From Marinobacter salsuginis (GTDB lineage: Bacteria > Pseudomonadota > Gammaproteobacteria > Pseudomonadales > Oleiphilaceae), in NCBI RefSeq assembly GCF_009617755.1, contig NZ_BGZH01000004.1, forward strand, positions 128,074 to 192,073: 64,000 nucleotides of DNA, written 5' to 3'. The translations under genes and the position numbers were made by a program. The notes beneath the pieces are model-generated. The model ran no database searches. It was given only the letters and a program-made list of their open reading frames with translations, and was not told the origin of the DNA. Each line of letters opens with the position of its first letter. The first letter of the stretch is position 1. Of the stretch, positions 27,174 to 37,826 are shown piece after piece.

Positions 27174-28496
27174 TTAACCGTTCCGACCATAGCCCTTGAG
27201 ATTGGACTTCTTCATCAGTGATTCATACTGATGGGACATCAGGTGCGACTGAACCTGCGCCATGAAATCCATCACCACGACTACAACAATCAGCAGTGAG
27301 GTACCGCCCAGATAGAACGGAACATTCCCGGCCACCATCAGGAACTGAGGGAACAGGGAAACTGCTGCAATGTACATTGCACCGAACAGCGTCAGACGGG
27401 TCAGAACACCATCGATATACTTGGCAGTCTGATCACCAGGACGAATGCCCGGAATAAACGCTCCAGAGCGCTTGAGGTTATCCGCAACTTCTTTCGGGTT
27501 GTACATCAGCGCTGTGTAGAAGAAGCAGAAGAAAACCACTGCTGCCGCAAACAGGATAATGTACAACGGCTGGCTTGGCGCCAGGGCCTGGGAGATATCA
27601 CTCAACCATTCCATACCCTCGCCCTGGCCGAACCACTGACCCAGAGATGCAGGGAACAGCAGAATGGATGAGGCGAAGATCGGCGGAATGACACCCGCCA
27701 TGTTCACCTTCAAAGGCAAATGGCTGGACTGCTGAGCAAACACCCGGCGCCCCTGTTGCCGCTTGGCGTAGTTGATCGTCAACCGGCGCTGACCGCGCTC
27801 CATGAACACCACGAAGCCAATGACAGCGACCGCAAGAACGCCAATACCCAGGACGACCAGCAGGCTCATCTCACCATTACGGGCCTGCTCGAGCGTCTGA
27901 CCGATAGCGCCGGGCAACCCGGCAACAATACCGGCGAAGATCAAGAGAGAAATGCCGTTACCGACACCCCGCTCGGTGATCTGCTCGCCAAGCCACATCA
28001 TGAACACGGCGCCACTTACGAACGACACAACCGCCACGAAGTGGAAGCTGAAGCTGTCATTGAAGGTGACACCTTGTGATGCCAGGCCGACAGAAATACC
28101 AAAACCCTGAACCAGGGCAAGGATAACCGTACCATACCGCGTGTACTGGCTGATCTTTCGACGACCAGCTTCGCCTTCTTTTTTCAGCTGCTCAAGCTGC
28201 GGGCTGACCGCAGTCATGAGCTGCATGATAATAGAGGCCGAAATATACGGCATGATACCGAGAGCGAAGATACTCATGCGCTCAAGCGCACCACCGGAAA
28301 ACATGTTGAACATGCTCAGGATTGTGCCCTGGTTCTGTTCAAACAGTGCCGCCAGACGGTCGGGGTTGATACCCGGCACCGGGATGTGGGCACCAATCCG
28401 GTACACCAGCAATGCCAGGAAGACAAACCAGAGCCGCGATCGCAGCTCTGCCAGTCCTTTACCCGCGCCCGCAGGCAATGATGCGTTCTTGGCCAT
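27174..28496 (-). CDS. secY: Protein translocase subunit SecY
   Basis: The channel subunit of the Sec translocon (440 aa, ten membrane helices). [20 protein letters not shown] (helix 1) and the plug region with PGINPDRL are clear, as are [14 protein letters not shown], the cytoplasmic loop [20 protein letters not shown], and [20 protein letters not shown]. SecE is also encoded in this window (53887-54255). It lies between rplO and rpmJ in the spc gene order. Confidence 0.98.
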   Translation of the reverse strand: MAKNASLPAGAGKGLAELRSRLWFVFLALLVYRIGAHIPVPGINPDRLAALFEQNQGTILSMFNMFSGGALERMSIFALGIMPYISASIIMQLMTAVSPQLEQLKKEGEAGRRKISQYTRYGTVILALVQGFGISVGLASQGVTFNDSFSFHFVAVVSFVSGAVFMMWLGEQITERGVGNGISLLIFAGIVAGLPGAIGQTLEQARNGEMSLLVVLGIGVLAVAVIGFVVFMERGQRRLTINYAKRQQGRRVFAQQSSHLPLKVNMAGVIPPIFASSILLFPASLGQWFGQGEGMEWLSDISQALAPSQPLYIILFAAAVVFFCFFYTALMYNPKEVADNLKRSGAFIPGIRPGDQTAKYIDGVLTRLTLFGAMYIAAVSLFPQFLMVAGNVPFYLGGTSLLIVVVVVMDFMAQVQSHLMSHQYESLMKKSNLKGYGRNG

Positions 28497-28513
28497 TTAG
28501 TCCTCGACTCGCC

Positions 28514-28948
28514 TTAGTCTTCGACTTTACCACCCGCGGCAGAAATTGCCTCGCGCGCGCCTTTGGTTACCCGAAGTCCCTTCACGGTTACCGGCCGGCT
28601 CAATTCACCAGACAAGATAACCTTGGCTTCGCGAATTTCCCCGCGAATGATGTCCGCCTTCTTCAGGGCTTCCAGATCCACCACATCGCCTTCAACCTTC
28701 GCCAGTTCGTTCAGGCGAATTTCTGCAACGTAACGCTGCTGACGGGAGGTGAAACCAAACTTCGGCAGACGACGGGCCAACGGCTGCTGACCACCCTCGA
28801 AACCGGGCGCTACGCTGCCGCCGGAACGGGATTTCAGACCTTTGTGACCACGACCGCCGGTTTTACCGAGACCGCTACCGATACCACGACCGACACGCTT
28901 GGGTGCCTGGCGTGAACCGGGTTCCGGACTAAGTTCGTTCAGACGCAT
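28514..28948 (-). CDS. rplO: 50S ribosomal protein L15
   Basis: A large-subunit assembly protein (144 aa). [20 protein letters not shown] begins the protein, followed by the Gly-rich RNA-binding arm [20 protein letters not shown] and [18 protein letters not shown]. The open frame extends to 28981 over rpmD, but the ATG at 28948 matches the family start and follows rpmD by one base. Confidence 0.98.
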   Translation of the reverse strand: MRLNELSPEPGSRQAPKRVGRGIGSGLGKTGGRGHKGLKSRSGGSVAPGFEGGQQPLARRLPKFGFTSRQQRYVAEIRLNELAKVEGDVVDLEALKKADIIRGEIREAKVILSGELSRPVTVKGLRVTKGAREAISAAGGKVED

Positions 28949-28949
28949 C

Positions 28950-29138
28950 TTAGTTCTCCTCAACCCGAACCAGGTAATCAACCCGGTTGATCATGCCGCG
29001 GATAGACGGAGTATCTTCCACTTCCACGGTGTGACCGATTTTACGAAGACCCAGGCCCTTGACGCACAGCTTGTGCTTGGGCTGGCAGCCGATGGGGCTG
29101 CGGGTCAGAGTTACTTTGATCGTTTTTGCGTTCGCCAT
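28950..29138 (-). CDS. rpmD: 50S ribosomal protein L30
   Basis: A small 5S-domain protein (62 aa): [20 protein letters not shown] and [20 protein letters not shown] are diagnostic of uL30. The ATG at 29138 starts the family sequence MANAKTIKV; 16 upstream in-frame codons lie in rpsE and are rejected. It is four bases from rpsE and one base from rplO. Confidence 0.97.
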   Translation of the reverse strand: MANAKTIKVTLTRSPIGCQPKHKLCVKGLGLRKIGHTVEVEDTPSIRGMINRVDYLVRVEEN

Positions 29139-29142
29139 GACT

Positions 29143-29643
29143 TCAACCCAGAATCTCTTCCACGGTCTTACCGCGCTTGGCTGCAATATCTTCAGGCGCT
29201 TGAGTTGCCTGGAGACCCTTGATGGTGGAACGTACCACGTTCACCGGGTTGGTAGACCCGTAACACTTGGACAGTACGTTCTGAACACCCGCCACTTCCA
29301 GTACCGCACGCATCGCACCGCCGGCGATGATACCAGTACCTTCGGAAGCTGGCTGCATGTAGACCTTAGAGCCGCCATGCTGAGCCTTAACCGGGTATTG
29401 CAGGGTAGTGCCGTCAAGCGGAACTTCTACCATGTTCTTGCGTGCAGCTTCCATGGCCTTCTGGATGGCGACCGGCACTTCACGCGCCTTGCCACGACCG
29501 AAACCAACGCGACCTTTACCATCACCCACTACTGTCAGTGCGGTGAAGGCGAAAATACGGCCACCTTTAACAACCTTGGCGACACGATTGACCTGGACCA
29601 GCTTCTCCTGGAGCTCAGGCGCCTTCTGTTCGTTAACGCTCAT
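29143..29643 (-). CDS. rpsE: 30S ribosomal protein S5
   Basis: A small-subunit protein that supports decoding fidelity and helicase activity at the mRNA entry (166 aa). The dsRNA-binding fold [20 protein letters not shown] and [18 protein letters not shown] are present, then [20 protein letters not shown]. The ATG at 29643 has AGAGG about 8 bases upstream and gives the usual length. The GTG at 29652 sits in that site and is less likely. Confidence 0.97.
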   Translation of the reverse strand: MSVNEQKAPELQEKLVQVNRVAKVVKGGRIFAFTALTVVGDGKGRVGFGRGKAREVPVAIQKAMEAARKNMVEVPLDGTTLQYPVKAQHGGSKVYMQPASEGTGIIAGGAMRAVLEVAGVQNVLSKCYGSTNPVNVVRSTIKGLQATQAPEDIAAKRGKTVEEILG

Positions 29644-29655
29644 CTTCTCCACCTC

Positions 29656-30003
29656 TTAGAATTGCAAGCCAGCTTCACGGGCTGCGTCGGCCAGAGCCTG
29701 AATACGGCCGTGATAACGGTAACCGGAGCGGTCAAAAGCAACCTGCTCAACACCTGCTGCCTTGGCACGCTCAGCAATCAGCTGACCAACCTTCTTGGCA
29801 GCGTCCACGTTACCGGTTGCACCCTGGCGCAGTTCCTTATCCAACGTGGAGGCAGAAGCCAGCACTTTGCTGCCGTCTGCAGTCGTGACCTGGGCGTACA
29901 TGTGACGCGGTGTGCGGTGAACGCACAGACGATTGGTACCCAGTTCACGGATCTTCATGCGCACTTTGCGTGCGCGACGCAATCTTTCGTTATTCGCGCT
30001 CAT
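29656..30003 (-). CDS. rplR: 50S ribosomal protein L18
   Basis: The 5S rRNA-binding protein (115 aa). [20 protein letters not shown], the box [14 protein letters not shown] and [20 protein letters not shown] are typical of uL18. It lies between rplF and rpsE. Confidence 0.98.
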   Translation of the reverse strand: MSANNERLRRARKVRMKIRELGTNRLCVHRTPRHMYAQVTTADGSKVLASASTLDKELRQGATGNVDAAKKVGQLIAERAKAAGVEQVAFDRSGYRYHGRIQALADAAREAGLQF

Positions 30004-30012
30004 AGTCCCGCC

Positions 30013-30546
30013 TTATTTCTTCTTGGCTTCTTTGCGTCTGACCTGCTCATCCGCATAACGAACACCCTTACCCTTATAAGGCTCGGGCGGACGGAACGCG
30101 CGGACTTCCGCAGCGACCTGGCCAACCTGTTGCTTGTCGATACCGCGAATCACAACTTCCGTATTGGACGGAGTTTCTGCGGTAATCCCCTCGGGCAGCT
30201 CGTACTCGACCGGGTGAGAAAAACCCAGTGTCAGATTGAGCTTCTTACCTTGCGCCTGGGCACGGTAACCTACGCCCGTCAGCTGGAGTTTACGTTCCCA
30301 GCCTGTTGAAACACCGGTCACCATGTTGTTGACCAGTGCACGAGTAGTACCAGCAAGAGCGCGGGACTTTGTAGCACCATCGCGGGCCGCAAAGCGCAGA
30401 ACATTCTCTTCCTGCTTTACTTCAACCGCCTGGTGAATGGTGATTTGAAGCGCTCCCTTGGAACCCTTCACACTAATTTCCTGTCCGTTCAGCTTAACCT
30501 CAACACCGGAAGGCAGCACGACAGGATTATTGGCAACCCTGGACAT
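30013..30546 (-). CDS. rplF: 50S ribosomal protein L6
   Basis: A protein at the base of the factor-binding stalk (177 aa). Two homologous domains are visible: [20 protein letters not shown] in the first, and the RNA-binding C-terminal motif [20 protein letters not shown] in the second. It lies between rpsH and rplR in spc order. Confidence 0.98.
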   Translation of the reverse strand: MSRVANNPVVLPSGVEVKLNGQEISVKGSKGALQITIHQAVEVKQEENVLRFAARDGATKSRALAGTTRALVNNMVTGVSTGWERKLQLTGVGYRAQAQGKKLNLTLGFSHPVEYELPEGITAETPSNTEVVIRGIDKQQVGQVAAEVRAFRPPEPYKGKGVRYADEQVRRKEAKKK

Positions 30547-30555
30547 GTGTATCTC

Positions 30556-30948
30556 CTAGAATACGGTGCAGATGACTTCGCCACCCACGCCAGCAGCTCG
30601 TGCGGCGCGGTCTGTCATAACGCCCTTGGACGTTGAGACAATCGCGACTCCCAGACCACCGGATACTTTCGGCAGTTCCCCAGCGCCTTTGTACTGGCGC
30701 AGACTCGGACGGCTGACCCGCTTGATCTCTTCAATGACCGGCTTGCCGCCGAAGTATTTCAGAGTAATCGTCAGCTCGGGCTTCGCGTCGGCTGAAACGG
30801 AGAAATCGTCAACGTAACCTTCGTCCTTGAGGACCTGGGCTACGGAGATCTTCATCTTTGAAGACGGCATCGTAACGTCTGCTTTTGATGCCATCTGTGC
30901 ATTACGGATACGGGTAAACATATCCGCAAGCGTGTCTTGCATACTCAT
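30556..30948 (-). CDS. rpsH: 30S ribosomal protein S8
   Basis: The central-domain 16S rRNA binder (130 aa) and, in E. coli, translational repressor of the spc operon. [20 protein letters not shown] starts it; the C-terminal signature is [20 protein letters not shown] with GGEVICTVF. The ATG at 30948 matches E. coli MSMQD; in-frame codons up to 31005 are not family sequence. An 87-base gap to rpsN holds a small GCGGCAAGCCGC hairpin. Confidence 0.98.
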   Translation of the reverse strand: MSMQDTLADMFTRIRNAQMASKADVTMPSSKMKISVAQVLKDEGYVDDFSVSADAKPELTITLKYFGGKPVIEEIKRVSRPSLRQYKGAGELPKVSGGLGVAIVSTSKGVMTDRAARAAGVGGEVICTVF

Positions 30949-31036
30949 TGGTATGAGGCTCCTGATCTTTTTAGTTGTGCAGCGGCTTGCCGCACCGCTT
31001 ACCAACAGGCACCTGACCGAAGTCAGGATGCCTATC

Positions 31037-31342
31037 TTACCAGCTTGCCTTGGTCAGGCCCGGAACGTCACCGCGCATGCCGTATTCACGGAGCTTGATC
31101 CGTGACAGCTCGAACTTGCGCAGAACGCCGTGGGGACGACCAGTCACCTGGCAACGATTACGAAGACGTGAGGGGGAAGCATCGCGAGGAAGCTGCTGAA
31201 GCTTCATCTGTGCATCCCAACGCTCTTCATCGCTGGTATTCGGGTTCTTGATAATCGCCTTGAGCTCGGCACGCTTCGCTGCAAACTTTGCAACGGTCTT
31301 TTCGCGCTTGAGCTCACGGTTTTTCATGGAAACCTTAGCCAT
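31037..31342 (-). CDS. rpsN: 30S ribosomal protein S14 (zinc-free form)
   Basis: A 3'-domain small-subunit protein (101 aa). [20 protein letters not shown] and [20 protein letters not shown] identify uS14. The length and lack of the CxxC zinc pair place it in the long, zinc-independent class usual in gammaproteobacteria. It sits 12 bases after rplE. Confidence 0.97.
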   Translation of the reverse strand: MAKVSMKNRELKREKTVAKFAAKRAELKAIIKNPNTSDEERWDAQMKLQQLPRDASPSRLRNRCQVTGRPHGVLRKFELSRIKLREYGMRGDVPGLTKASW

Positions 31343-31354
31343 TACACTCGTTCC

Positions 31355-31894
31355 TTATTTCTTGAACGGAAAGCCGAAGGCTTTCAACAGTTCGCGACCT
31401 TCATCGTCGGTACCGGCAGTGGTGGTAATGGTGATGTCCAGACCACGGATCTTGTCGACTTTGTCGTACTCGATCTCTGGGAAAATGATCTGCTCACGCA
31501 CACCCATGCTGTAGTTACCACGACCGTCGAACGACTTGGGATTCAGACCCCGGAAGTCACGAATGCGGGGAACCGCAATGTGAACCAGGCGATCAAAGAA
31601 GTCCCACATACGCTCGCCGCGCAGGGTAACCTTACAGCCGATAGGCCAACCTTCACGGATCTTGAAACCCGCAACGGATTTACGTGCCTTGGTAACAACG
31701 GCTTTCTGACCTGCCAGGCGCTCAAGATCCGCCACGGCATTTTCAATCAGCTTCTTGTCACCAACCGCTTCGCCGACACCCATGTTAAGGGTGATCTTTT
31801 CGATACGCGGCACCTGCATGATGTTCTTGTAGCTGAACTCTTTCTGCAGGGCGGGTACCACTTCCTTACTGTACTGCTCTTTCATGTTAAGCAT
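31355..31894 (-). CDS. rplE: 50S ribosomal protein L5
   Basis: A 5S rRNA-binding protein at the central protuberance (179 aa, same as E. coli). [40 protein letters not shown] and [20 protein letters not shown] are diagnostic. The start at 31894 ([11 protein letters not shown]) gives the usual length; the frame can be read from 31906. It follows rplX by 15 bases. Confidence 0.97.
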   Translation of the reverse strand: MLNMKEQYSKEVVPALQKEFSYKNIMQVPRIEKITLNMGVGEAVGDKKLIENAVADLERLAGQKAVVTKARKSVAGFKIREGWPIGCKVTLRGERMWDFFDRLVHIAVPRIRDFRGLNPKSFDGRGNYSMGVREQIIFPEIEYDKVDKIRGLDITITTTAGTDDEGRELLKAFGFPFKK

Positions 31895-31909
31895 CGTAAC
31901 CACCACCGC

Positions 31910-32230
31910 TTACTGGTTATCGACAGCTTCATTCGTGGACTTGAAGATCCGCACTTTCGCGCCGTCTTCCTTGATCTGGAAGCCTACGCGATCGGCTTTG
32001 CCGGTCTGCGGATTAAAAATAGCCACGTTGGAAGCCTGGATAGGTGCTTCTTTTTCGACGATGCCACCTGGGGTGCCCAGCATCGGGTTCGGCTTGGTGT
32101 GCTTCTTGATCATATTGATCCCTGAAACAACCATGCGGCCATCGTCCTGAACCTTCAGGACTTTACCACGTTTGCCTTTGTCTTTCCCCGTGGTGACGAT
32201 TACTTCGTCATCTCGTTTGATCTTTTTCAT
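31910..32230 (-). CDS. rplX: 50S ribosomal protein L24
   Basis: An early-assembly 23S rRNA binder near the exit tunnel (106 aa). [20 protein letters not shown] is the KOW-type start, then [20 protein letters not shown]. It lies between rplN and rplE. Confidence 0.98.
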   Translation of the reverse strand: MKKIKRDDEVIVTTGKDKGKRGKVLKVQDDGRMVVSGINMIKKHTKPNPMLGTPGGIVEKEAPIQASNVAIFNPQTGKADRVGFQIKEDGAKVRIFKSTNEAVDNQ

Positions 32231-32247
32231 AACCGGCCTCTGGTCCT

Positions 32248-32616
32248 TTAAAGTACTTCGGGTGCCAGTGAGATAATTTTCATGAACTTCTCATTACGCA
32301 GTTCACGGGTAACCGGTCCGAAGATACGGGTACCGATAGGAGCGTCCTGATTGTTCAGAAGTACTGCCGCGTTTCCGTCGAAACGGATCAGCGAACCGTC
32401 GGGACGGCGAACACCCTTACGAGTGCGCACCACGACAGCTTTCAGGACCTGGCCTTTCTTCACCTTACCGCGGGGAATGGCTTCCTTGACGGTCACCTTG
32501 ATGATATCCCCAACGCTGGCATAACGCCGGTGTGAACCGCCCAGGACCTTGATGCACATCACCTGACGCGCACCGCTGTTATCCGCGACTTCAAGCATTG
32601 TTTGAGTCTGAATCAT
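32248..32616 (-). CDS. rplN: 50S ribosomal protein L14
   Basis: An interface protein of the large subunit (122 aa). [20 protein letters not shown] and [20 protein letters not shown] are diagnostic. In E. coli the spc promoter lies ahead of rplN; here the gap to rpsQ is only 18 bases, and no separate promoter is visible. Confidence 0.98.
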   Translation of the reverse strand: MIQTQTMLEVADNSGARQVMCIKVLGGSHRRYASVGDIIKVTVKEAIPRGKVKKGQVLKAVVVRTRKGVRRPDGSLIRFDGNAAVLLNNQDAPIGTRIFGPVTRELRNEKFMKIISLAPEVL

Positions 32617-32634
32617 GGTTGTTCTCCGGGCGAA

Positions 32635-32901
32635 TTACACCTTGGATGCACGTTCAGTGACTTCCACCAGGGCCCAGCTCTTGGTCTTGGAGACCGGACG
32701 GGTTTCCTGAATGGTCACAGTGTCACCGATGTTGCACTGATTGCTCTCATCGTGAGCGTGGATCTTGGTTGAACGCTTCATGTACTTACCGTACAGCGGG
32801 TGTTTCACCTGACGCTCGACCAGCACCACGATGGATTTCTCCATCTTGTTGCTCACGACCTTGCCGCTCAGAGTTCTGGCAGTTTGGGTAGCTTCGGTCA
32901 T
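32635..32901 (-). CDS. rpsQ: 30S ribosomal protein S17
   Basis: A primary 16S rRNA-binding OB-fold protein (88 aa). [20 protein letters not shown] and [20 protein letters not shown] are diagnostic. It starts one base after the rpmC stop. Confidence 0.98.
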   Translation of the reverse strand: MTEATQTARTLSGKVVSNKMEKSIVVLVERQVKHPLYGKYMKRSTKIHAHDESNQCNIGDTVTIQETRPVSKTKSWALVEVTERASKV

Positions 32902-32902
32902 G

Positions 32903-33094
32903 TCACTGTCCTGCCTTTTCGTTCAATACTGTTTTCACGCGAGCGATGTCGCGCTTCACCTTGCCGAGAAGGTGAGACTGATTCAGCTGACCTGTCGCCT
33001 TACGCATGCGCAGGTTGAACTGCTCCTTCAGGAGGTCGATCAGCTCTTTGTTCAGCTCCTCGACTGACTTTTCACGCAGCTCTGTTGCTTTCAT
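32903..33094 (-). CDS. rpmC: 50S ribosomal protein L29
   Basis: A small helical protein at the tunnel exit, a docking site for trigger factor and SRP (63 aa as in E. coli). [20 protein letters not shown] and [20 protein letters not shown] are diagnostic. ATG at 33094 overlaps the rplP stop (TGATG). A GTG directly upstream (33097) would add one Met and is not preferred. Confidence 0.97.
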
Positions 33095-33507
33095 CACATC
33101 ACCGTCCTCGTTACAAAGGTGGTCTGTACCGGCAGTTTGGCCGCGGCGAGAGTGAACGCATCGCGTGCTACGTCTTCAGCAACGCCTTCCATCTCGTAGA
33201 GCATGCGGCCTGGCTGGATTTCAGCCACCCAATACTCGACAGAACCTTTACCTTTACCCATTCGAACTTCAAGCGGCTTGCTGGAGATCGGCTTGTCCGG
33301 GAAAATCCGGATCCAGATCTTTCCGCCCCGCTTGATGCGGCGAGTCATGGTACGACGTGCCGCCTCAATCTGGCGCGCAGTTATACGCCCACGACTGGTC
33401 GCCTTCAATCCGTATTCACCGAAGCTCACCTTGTTGGCGCGGTGAGCAAGACCGGTGTTACGGCCTTTCATTACCTTGCGGAATTTGGTGCGTTTTGGTT
33501 GCAGCAT
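33094..33507 (-). CDS. rplP: 50S ribosomal protein L16
   Basis: A large-subunit protein next to the A-site tRNA elbow (137 aa). [20 protein letters not shown], the Arg-hydroxylation region [20 protein letters not shown] and [19 protein letters not shown] are diagnostic. It overlaps rpmC by one base and follows rpsC by 12. Confidence 0.98.
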
Positions 33508-33519
33508 AAGAGTGCCCCT

Positions 33520-34203
33520 TTACTTAGAACCTTTCTTCCCAGAGGCTTTCTTGTCAGCACGGACCTGCTCCATACCACCAAGAATCTCACCTTTGAAGAT
33601 CCATACCTTGACGCCGATTACGCCGTAAGTGGTATGCGCTTCGTAGGTTGCGTAATCAATATCTGCACGCAGAGTGTGCAGAGGAACACGACCTTCGCGA
33701 TACCACTCGGAACGCGCGATTTCAGCACCCCCGAGACGACCGCCTACCTGGATCTTGATACCCTTGGCACCCTGGCGCATGGCGTTCTGTACCGCACGCT
33801 TCATAGCGCGACGGAACATCACACGACGCTCCAGCTGGCCGGCAACGTTTTGCGCTACCAGGCGGGCATCGAGGTCCGGCTTGCGGACTTCTTCGATGTT
33901 GATGTGCACAGGCACACCCATCATGTCGCTGACTTCGCGACGCAGACGATCAACATCTTCACCCTTCTTACCGATAACAATACCGGGACGGGCAGTATGG
34001 ATCGTGATACGGGCGTTCTGAGCAGGGCGCTCGATCACAATCTTGCTGACAGACGCCTTAACCAGACGCTTGTCGAGGAACTCACGAACCTGAATGTCAT
34101 TCAGCAGGTTCTTGGAGTATTCCTTTTTGTCGGCATACCAGACTGAGTTGTGCTCTTTGATCACACCCAGGCGAATGCCGGTTGGATTTACTTTATGACC
34201 CAT
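33520..34203 (-). CDS. rpsC: 30S ribosomal protein S3
   Basis: A head protein at the mRNA entry channel with helicase function (227 aa). [20 protein letters not shown] starts it; the KH domain holds [20 protein letters not shown], and the C-terminal domain has [20 protein letters not shown]. It lies 11 bases after rplV. Confidence 0.98.
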   Translation of the reverse strand: MGHKVNPTGIRLGVIKEHNSVWYADKKEYSKNLLNDIQVREFLDKRLVKASVSKIVIERPAQNARITIHTARPGIVIGKKGEDVDRLRREVSDMMGVPVHINIEEVRKPDLDARLVAQNVAGQLERRVMFRRAMKRAVQNAMRQGAKGIKIQVGGRLGGAEIARSEWYREGRVPLHTLRADIDYATYEAHTTYGVIGVKVWIFKGEILGGMEQVRADKKASGKKGSK

Positions 34204-34214
34204 CTGAGCATCTC

Positions 34215-34547
34215 CTACTTGTCGGCGACCTTGACGGTGATATGGCAGGTGCGCTTGAAAATACGGTCAGCGCGCCCCTTGGCTCGAGCTTTGATTCGCT
34301 TGAGCGTCGGACCCTCATCCACCATGACGGTGGAAACCCGCAGTTCGTCAACGTCCAGACCTTCGTTGTGCTCAGCGTTGGCGATGGCGGACTCAAGAGC
34401 TTTCTTGATCACGACCGCCGCCTTCTTCGGGCTGAAAGTCAGAATGTTCAGGGCGTCCTCAACAGCCTTGCCGCGTACTTGGTCAGCGACAAGACGTGCT
34501 TTCTGAGCTGAGAGGCGAGCGCCCTTGTACTTGGCTGCTACTTCCAT
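34215..34547 (-). CDS. rplV: 50S ribosomal protein L22
   Basis: A protein whose beta hairpin lines the exit-tunnel constriction (110 aa). [20 protein letters not shown] starts it, followed by [20 protein letters not shown]; the hairpin [20 protein letters not shown] has no insertion of macrolide-resistance type. The frame runs to 34694 over rpsS, but the ATG at 34547 is the family start. Confidence 0.97.
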   Translation of the reverse strand: MEVAAKYKGARLSAQKARLVADQVRGKAVEDALNILTFSPKKAAVVIKKALESAIANAEHNEGLDVDELRVSTVMVDEGPTLKRIKARAKGRADRIFKRTCHITVKVADK

Positions 34548-34563
34548 TTCGATTACCTCAGAA

Positions 34564-34839
34564 TCAGCGTTTAGCTTTCTTGTCGGCCGCATGACCACGA
34601 TAAGTACGCGTTGCCGCGAACTCACCCAGCTTATGTCCAACCATATCTTCGGTGACATAAACCGGCACGTGCTGCTTGCCGTTGTGGACTGCAATGGTCA
34701 GGCCTACCATCTCTGGAAAGACTGTTGACCGGCGGGACCAGGTTTTGATCGGCCGCTTGTCGTTAGCTTCCAGAGCTGCCTCGACCTTCTTCAACAGATG
34801 CAGGTCTATAAAAGGACCTTTCTTCAAAGAACGTGGCAC
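34564..34839 (-). CDS. rpsS: 30S ribosomal protein S19
   Basis: A head protein forming a bridge region with S13 (91 aa). [40 protein letters not shown] and [20 protein letters not shown] are diagnostic. It follows rplB by 23 bases. Confidence 0.98.
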   Translation of the reverse strand: MPRSLKKGPFIDLHLLKKVEAALEANDKRPIKTWSRRSTVFPEMVGLTIAVHNGKQHVPVYVTEDMVGHKLGEFAATRTYRGHAADKKAKR

Positions 34840-34862
34840 AGCAATTACCTCTATGTAGTCGT

Positions 34863-35690
34863 TTACTTGGCCGAACGACGACGTACTATCATCTTGTCAG
34901 TACGCTTGTTCTTACGAGTCTTATGCCCTTTGGTCGGAACACCCCACGGAGTAACCGGGTGACGCCCGCCAGAGGTACGCCCTTCACCACCACCATGCGG
35001 GTGGTCAACTGGGTTCATAGCAACACCACGTACTGTTGGCCGTTTGCCGCGCCAACGTGATGCACCCGCTTTACCAAGCTGCTTGAGGCTGTGCTCGCTG
35101 TTGGATACTTCACCCAGCGTTGCACGGCAATCTACAAGCACCTTACGCATTTCACCTGAGCGCAGGCGGATGGTGGCATATGCACCTTCCCGGGCAACCA
35201 GCTGTACGGATGCGCCCGCAGAGCGAGCCAGCTGTGCACCTTTGCCAGGCTTGAGTTCGACGCAGTGGATCACAGAACCGACCGGAATGTTCCGGAGCGG
35301 CAGAGTGCTACCCACCTTGATTGGCGCGTCGATACCAGAGCGCACAGGATCACCGATCTGCATACCCTTGGGAGCGATAATGTAGCGACGCTCGCCATCG
35401 GCATACTTCAGCAGTGCAATGTGCGCAGAGCGGTTCGGATCGTATTCCAGGCGCTCAATGACCGCCGGGATACCATCTTTGGTCCGCTTGAAATCGATGA
35501 CACGGTAGTGCTTCTTGTGGCCACCACCCGTGTGACGGGTTGTGATGCGGCCTACATTGTTACGACCACCCGTCTTGTTCTTTCTTTCTACCAACGGCTC
35601 GTAGGGGCGCCCAGTATGGAGATCCGGGTTGTAAAGCTTTACAACGTGACGGCGTCCGGCAGATGTTGGTTTGGTTTTGACGATCGGCAT
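34863..35690 (-). CDS. rplB: 50S ribosomal protein L2
   Basis: A large-subunit protein needed for subunit joining and peptidyl transfer (275 aa). [20 protein letters not shown], the conserved region [20 protein letters not shown] with its essential His, and the basic tail [19 protein letters not shown] identify uL2. It lies between rplW and rpsS. Confidence 0.98.
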   Translation of the reverse strand: MPIVKTKPTSAGRRHVVKLYNPDLHTGRPYEPLVERKNKTGGRNNVGRITTRHTGGGHKKHYRVIDFKRTKDGIPAVIERLEYDPNRSAHIALLKYADGERRYIIAPKGMQIGDPVRSGIDAPIKVGSTLPLRNIPVGSVIHCVELKPGKGAQLARSAGASVQLVAREGAYATIRLRSGEMRKVLVDCRATLGEVSNSEHSLKQLGKAGASRWRGKRPTVRGVAMNPVDHPHGGGEGRTSGGRHPVTPWGVPTKGHKTRKNKRTDKMIVRRRSAK

Positions 35691-35707
35691 ATTACGACCC
35701 CTTTACC

Positions 35708-36001
35708 TTATTCCACATCCAGAAAATCGATGTCCTGACCTTCTGCCAGCTTGACGTAAGCCTTACGAATGTCATTACGCTTGCCGAACCCGCGGATAGT
35801 GCGCTTGAGCTTACCCTTACGGTTCAGAACCTGAACACCTTCTACGGTGACGTTGAACAGCTGCTCAACGGCTTTCTTGATCTCGGGCTTGGTGGCATCT
35901 GGTGCTACACGAAACACAACCTGACCACGCTCTGCTGCCAGAGACGCTTTTTCCGATACGTGCGGTCCAAGCAGGACCTTGTAAATACGTTCCTGATTCA
36001 T
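35708..36001 (-). CDS. rplW: 50S ribosomal protein L23
   Basis: A tunnel-exit protein that docks trigger factor and SRP (97 aa). [20 protein letters not shown] and [20 protein letters not shown] are diagnostic. Its ATG overlaps the rplD stop by four bases (ATGA), implying coupled translation. Confidence 0.98.
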   Translation of the reverse strand: MNQERIYKVLLGPHVSEKASLAAERGQVVFRVAPDATKPEIKKAVEQLFNVTVEGVQVLNRKGKLKRTIRGFGKRNDIRKAYVKLAEGQDIDFLDVE

Positions 36002-36603
36002 CCCAGCATCTCCTCGATCTTCTTCAGAGCGGGAACGGTCACAACGACCTTCTCGAAGGCAACCAGGCTAACCGGATCCAGACCAGCAATATCACGCACA
36101 TCAACGTGCGGGATGTTGCGTGAGGCCAGGTGCAGGTTCTGCTCGACGTTGTCGGACAGAATCAGCGCATTGGTCACACCGATGTCCTTCAGCTTGGCGT
36201 TGAATGCCTTGGTCTTCGGGCTGTCAACGTTCATGTCGTCAACAACAACCAGACGCTCCTGGCGAACCAGCTCGGAAAAAATGGAGCGCATCGCTGCGCG
36301 GTACATTTTGCGGTTAACCTTCTGCTCGAAGCCACGGGGCTTGGCAGCAAAGGTAACGCCACCGGAGCGCCAGATCGGGCTGCGGATGGTACCAGCTCGG
36401 GCACGACCGGTGCCCTTCTGACGCCATGGCTTCTTACCGCCGCCGCTTACTTCGGAACGCGTCTTCTGAGCCTTGGTACCCTGGCGGGCGCCTGCCATGT
36501 AGGCAGTCACAACCTGGTGAACCAGCGACTCGTTAAAATCTTTGGCGAATGCGGCGTCGGAAACAGAAATTCCTTTGCCGCTACCTGTAATAGTCAATTC
36601 CAT
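35998..36603 (-). CDS. rplD: 50S ribosomal protein L4
   Basis: A 23S rRNA binder whose extended loop reaches the exit tunnel (201 aa). [40 protein letters not shown] and [20 protein letters not shown] cover that loop. In E. coli L4 represses the S10 operon through its long leader; the leader here is short (see the S10 promoter), so that control may be absent. Confidence 0.98.
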   Translation of the reverse strand: MELTITGSGKGISVSDAAFAKDFNESLVHQVVTAYMAGARQGTKAQKTRSEVSGGGKKPWRQKGTGRARAGTIRSPIWRSGGVTFAAKPRGFEQKVNRKMYRAAMRSIFSELVRQERLVVVDDMNVDSPKTKAFNAKLKDIGVTNALILSDNVEQNLHLASRNIPHVDVRDIAGLDPVSLVAFEKVVVTVPALKKIEEMLG

Positions 36604-36614
36604 CGCACCGCTCC

Positions 36615-37253
36615 TCAGGCTTTAACTGCAGGCTTGATGACAACATCGCCGCCAGTTGCGCCGGGAACGGCACCACTTACCAGCAGCAGGTTGCGCTCGG
36701 CGTCGACACGGACGATCTTCAGGTTCTGCACAGTTACCTGAGCGTTACCCATCTGGCCCGCCATCTTTTTGCCCTTGAATACCTTGCCCGGAGTCTGGTT
36801 CTGACCAATGGAACCCGGAGCACGGTGAGACAGAGAGTTACCGTGAGTGGCGTCCTGCATTGAGAAGTTCCAGCGCTTTACGCCGCCCTGGAAGCCTTTA
36901 CCCTTGGACTGACCGATGGCATCAACCACCTGACCGTCCTCAAATACAGAAGCTGTAATTTCGCCACCGGCGGCCAGGTCTTCACCTTCGCCATCAGCAA
37001 GACGGAATTCCCACATACCACGACCGGCTTCAACGCCAGCCTTGGCAAAATGGCCCGCTTCGCTCTTGGTAACACGAGAGGAACGACGAGTACCGACTGT
37101 CACCTGTACGGCGCGGTAGCCATCGCTTTCAAGAGTTTTCAGTTGGGTAATGCGGTTGGGCTCAACCTCGATTACCGTTACGGGCAGCGCCTGCCCATCT
37201 TCCGTAAAAATACGGGTCATACCGGCCTTACGACCGACAACACCAATTGCCAT
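36615..37253 (-). CDS. rplC: 50S ribosomal protein L3
   Basis: An early-assembly large-subunit protein that approaches the peptidyl transferase centre (212 aa). [20 protein letters not shown] starts it; the loop [20 protein letters not shown] followed by [20 protein letters not shown] holds the Gln methylated in E. coli. It lies between rpsJ and rplD. Confidence 0.98.
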   Translation of the reverse strand: MAIGVVGRKAGMTRIFTEDGQALPVTVIEVEPNRITQLKTLESDGYRAVQVTVGTRRSSRVTKSEAGHFAKAGVEAGRGMWEFRLADGEGEDLAAGGEITASVFEDGQVVDAIGQSKGKGFQGGVKRWNFSMQDATHGNSLSHRAPGSIGQNQTPGKVFKGKKMAGQMGNAQVTVQNLKIVRVDAERNLLLVSGAVPGATGGDVVIKPAVKA

Positions 37254-37313
37254 GTTTCACCTCTTAAGTGTACGGGGCTCTCACCCTCTATGGCCTTATG
37301 ACAGTTACACAGA

Positions 37314-37333
37314 CTAATACCGGGCGGTATTAG
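37314..37333 (-). other. Stem-loop across the rpsJ stop codon
   Basis: CTAATACC and GGTATTAG form a perfect 8-bp stem with a GGGC loop, overlapping the rpsJ stop codon in the 76-base rpsJ-rplC gap. There is no strong T-run after it. It may be an intercistronic mRNA structure; its role is unknown. Confidence 0.45.
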
Positions 37334-37641
37334 CCGAGGCTGATCTGAACGTCTACACCTGCTGCCAGGTCCAGTTTCATCAGAGCATCTACTGTCTTTT
37401 CCGTCGGCTCAACGATGTCGAGCAAACGCTTATGCGTACGAATTTCATACTGATCGCGCGCGTCCTTGTTGACGTGCGGAGAGATCAATACGGTGTACTT
37501 TTCCTTCCGCGTCGGCAGAGGGATAGGGCCACGCACCTGAGCGCCGGTCCGCTTGGCGGTATCGACGATCTCCTGCGTGGACTGGTCGATCAGGCGATAA
37601 TCAAACGCCTTCAACCGGATTCGAATTTTTTGGCTTTGCAT
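37330..37641 (-). CDS. rpsJ: 30S ribosomal protein S10 (NusE)
   Basis: A head protein and partner of NusB in antitermination, also contacted by NusG in transcription-translation coupling (103 aa). [40 protein letters not shown] and [20 protein letters not shown] are diagnostic. First gene of the S10 block, 61 bases downstream of its promoter -10. Confidence 0.98.
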
Positions 37642-37702
37642 GATGCACCAAACTCCACTCGTAGCAGCTACTTGTTAGCCGACCTTCAAAAAAAGGAGCC
37701 GC

Positions 37703-37731
37703 ATTGTATGCATAATACCCAACCCTGTCAA
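37703..37731 (-). promoter_or_regulatory. Sigma-70 promoter of the S10 operon
   Basis: On the minus strand a perfect TTGACA (37726-37731) is spaced 17 bases from TACAAT (37703-37708), followed by a GC-rich GCGGCTCC discriminator. Transcription should start near 37696, leaving only about 55 bases before rpsJ. It lies downstream of the tufA terminator. Confidence 0.88.
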
Positions 37732-37778
37732 CAACAATGCTGGTTGACCAGGTCAGGCAGGCTTTGCGACTGAAACAG

Positions 37779-37808
37779 AAAAAGGGGCTGAAGAATCAGC
37801 CCCTTTTT
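37779..37808 (-). terminator. Rho-independent terminator of tufA (end of str operon)
   Basis: A 13-bp stem with AGAA loop (37779-37791 with 37796-37808) has an AAAAAGGGGCTGA arm. Transcribed on the minus strand it ends in GCCCCTTTTTCTG, 19 bases after the tufA stop. Confidence 0.93.
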
Positions 37809-37826
37809 CCTGATCAAACGAGGAGA

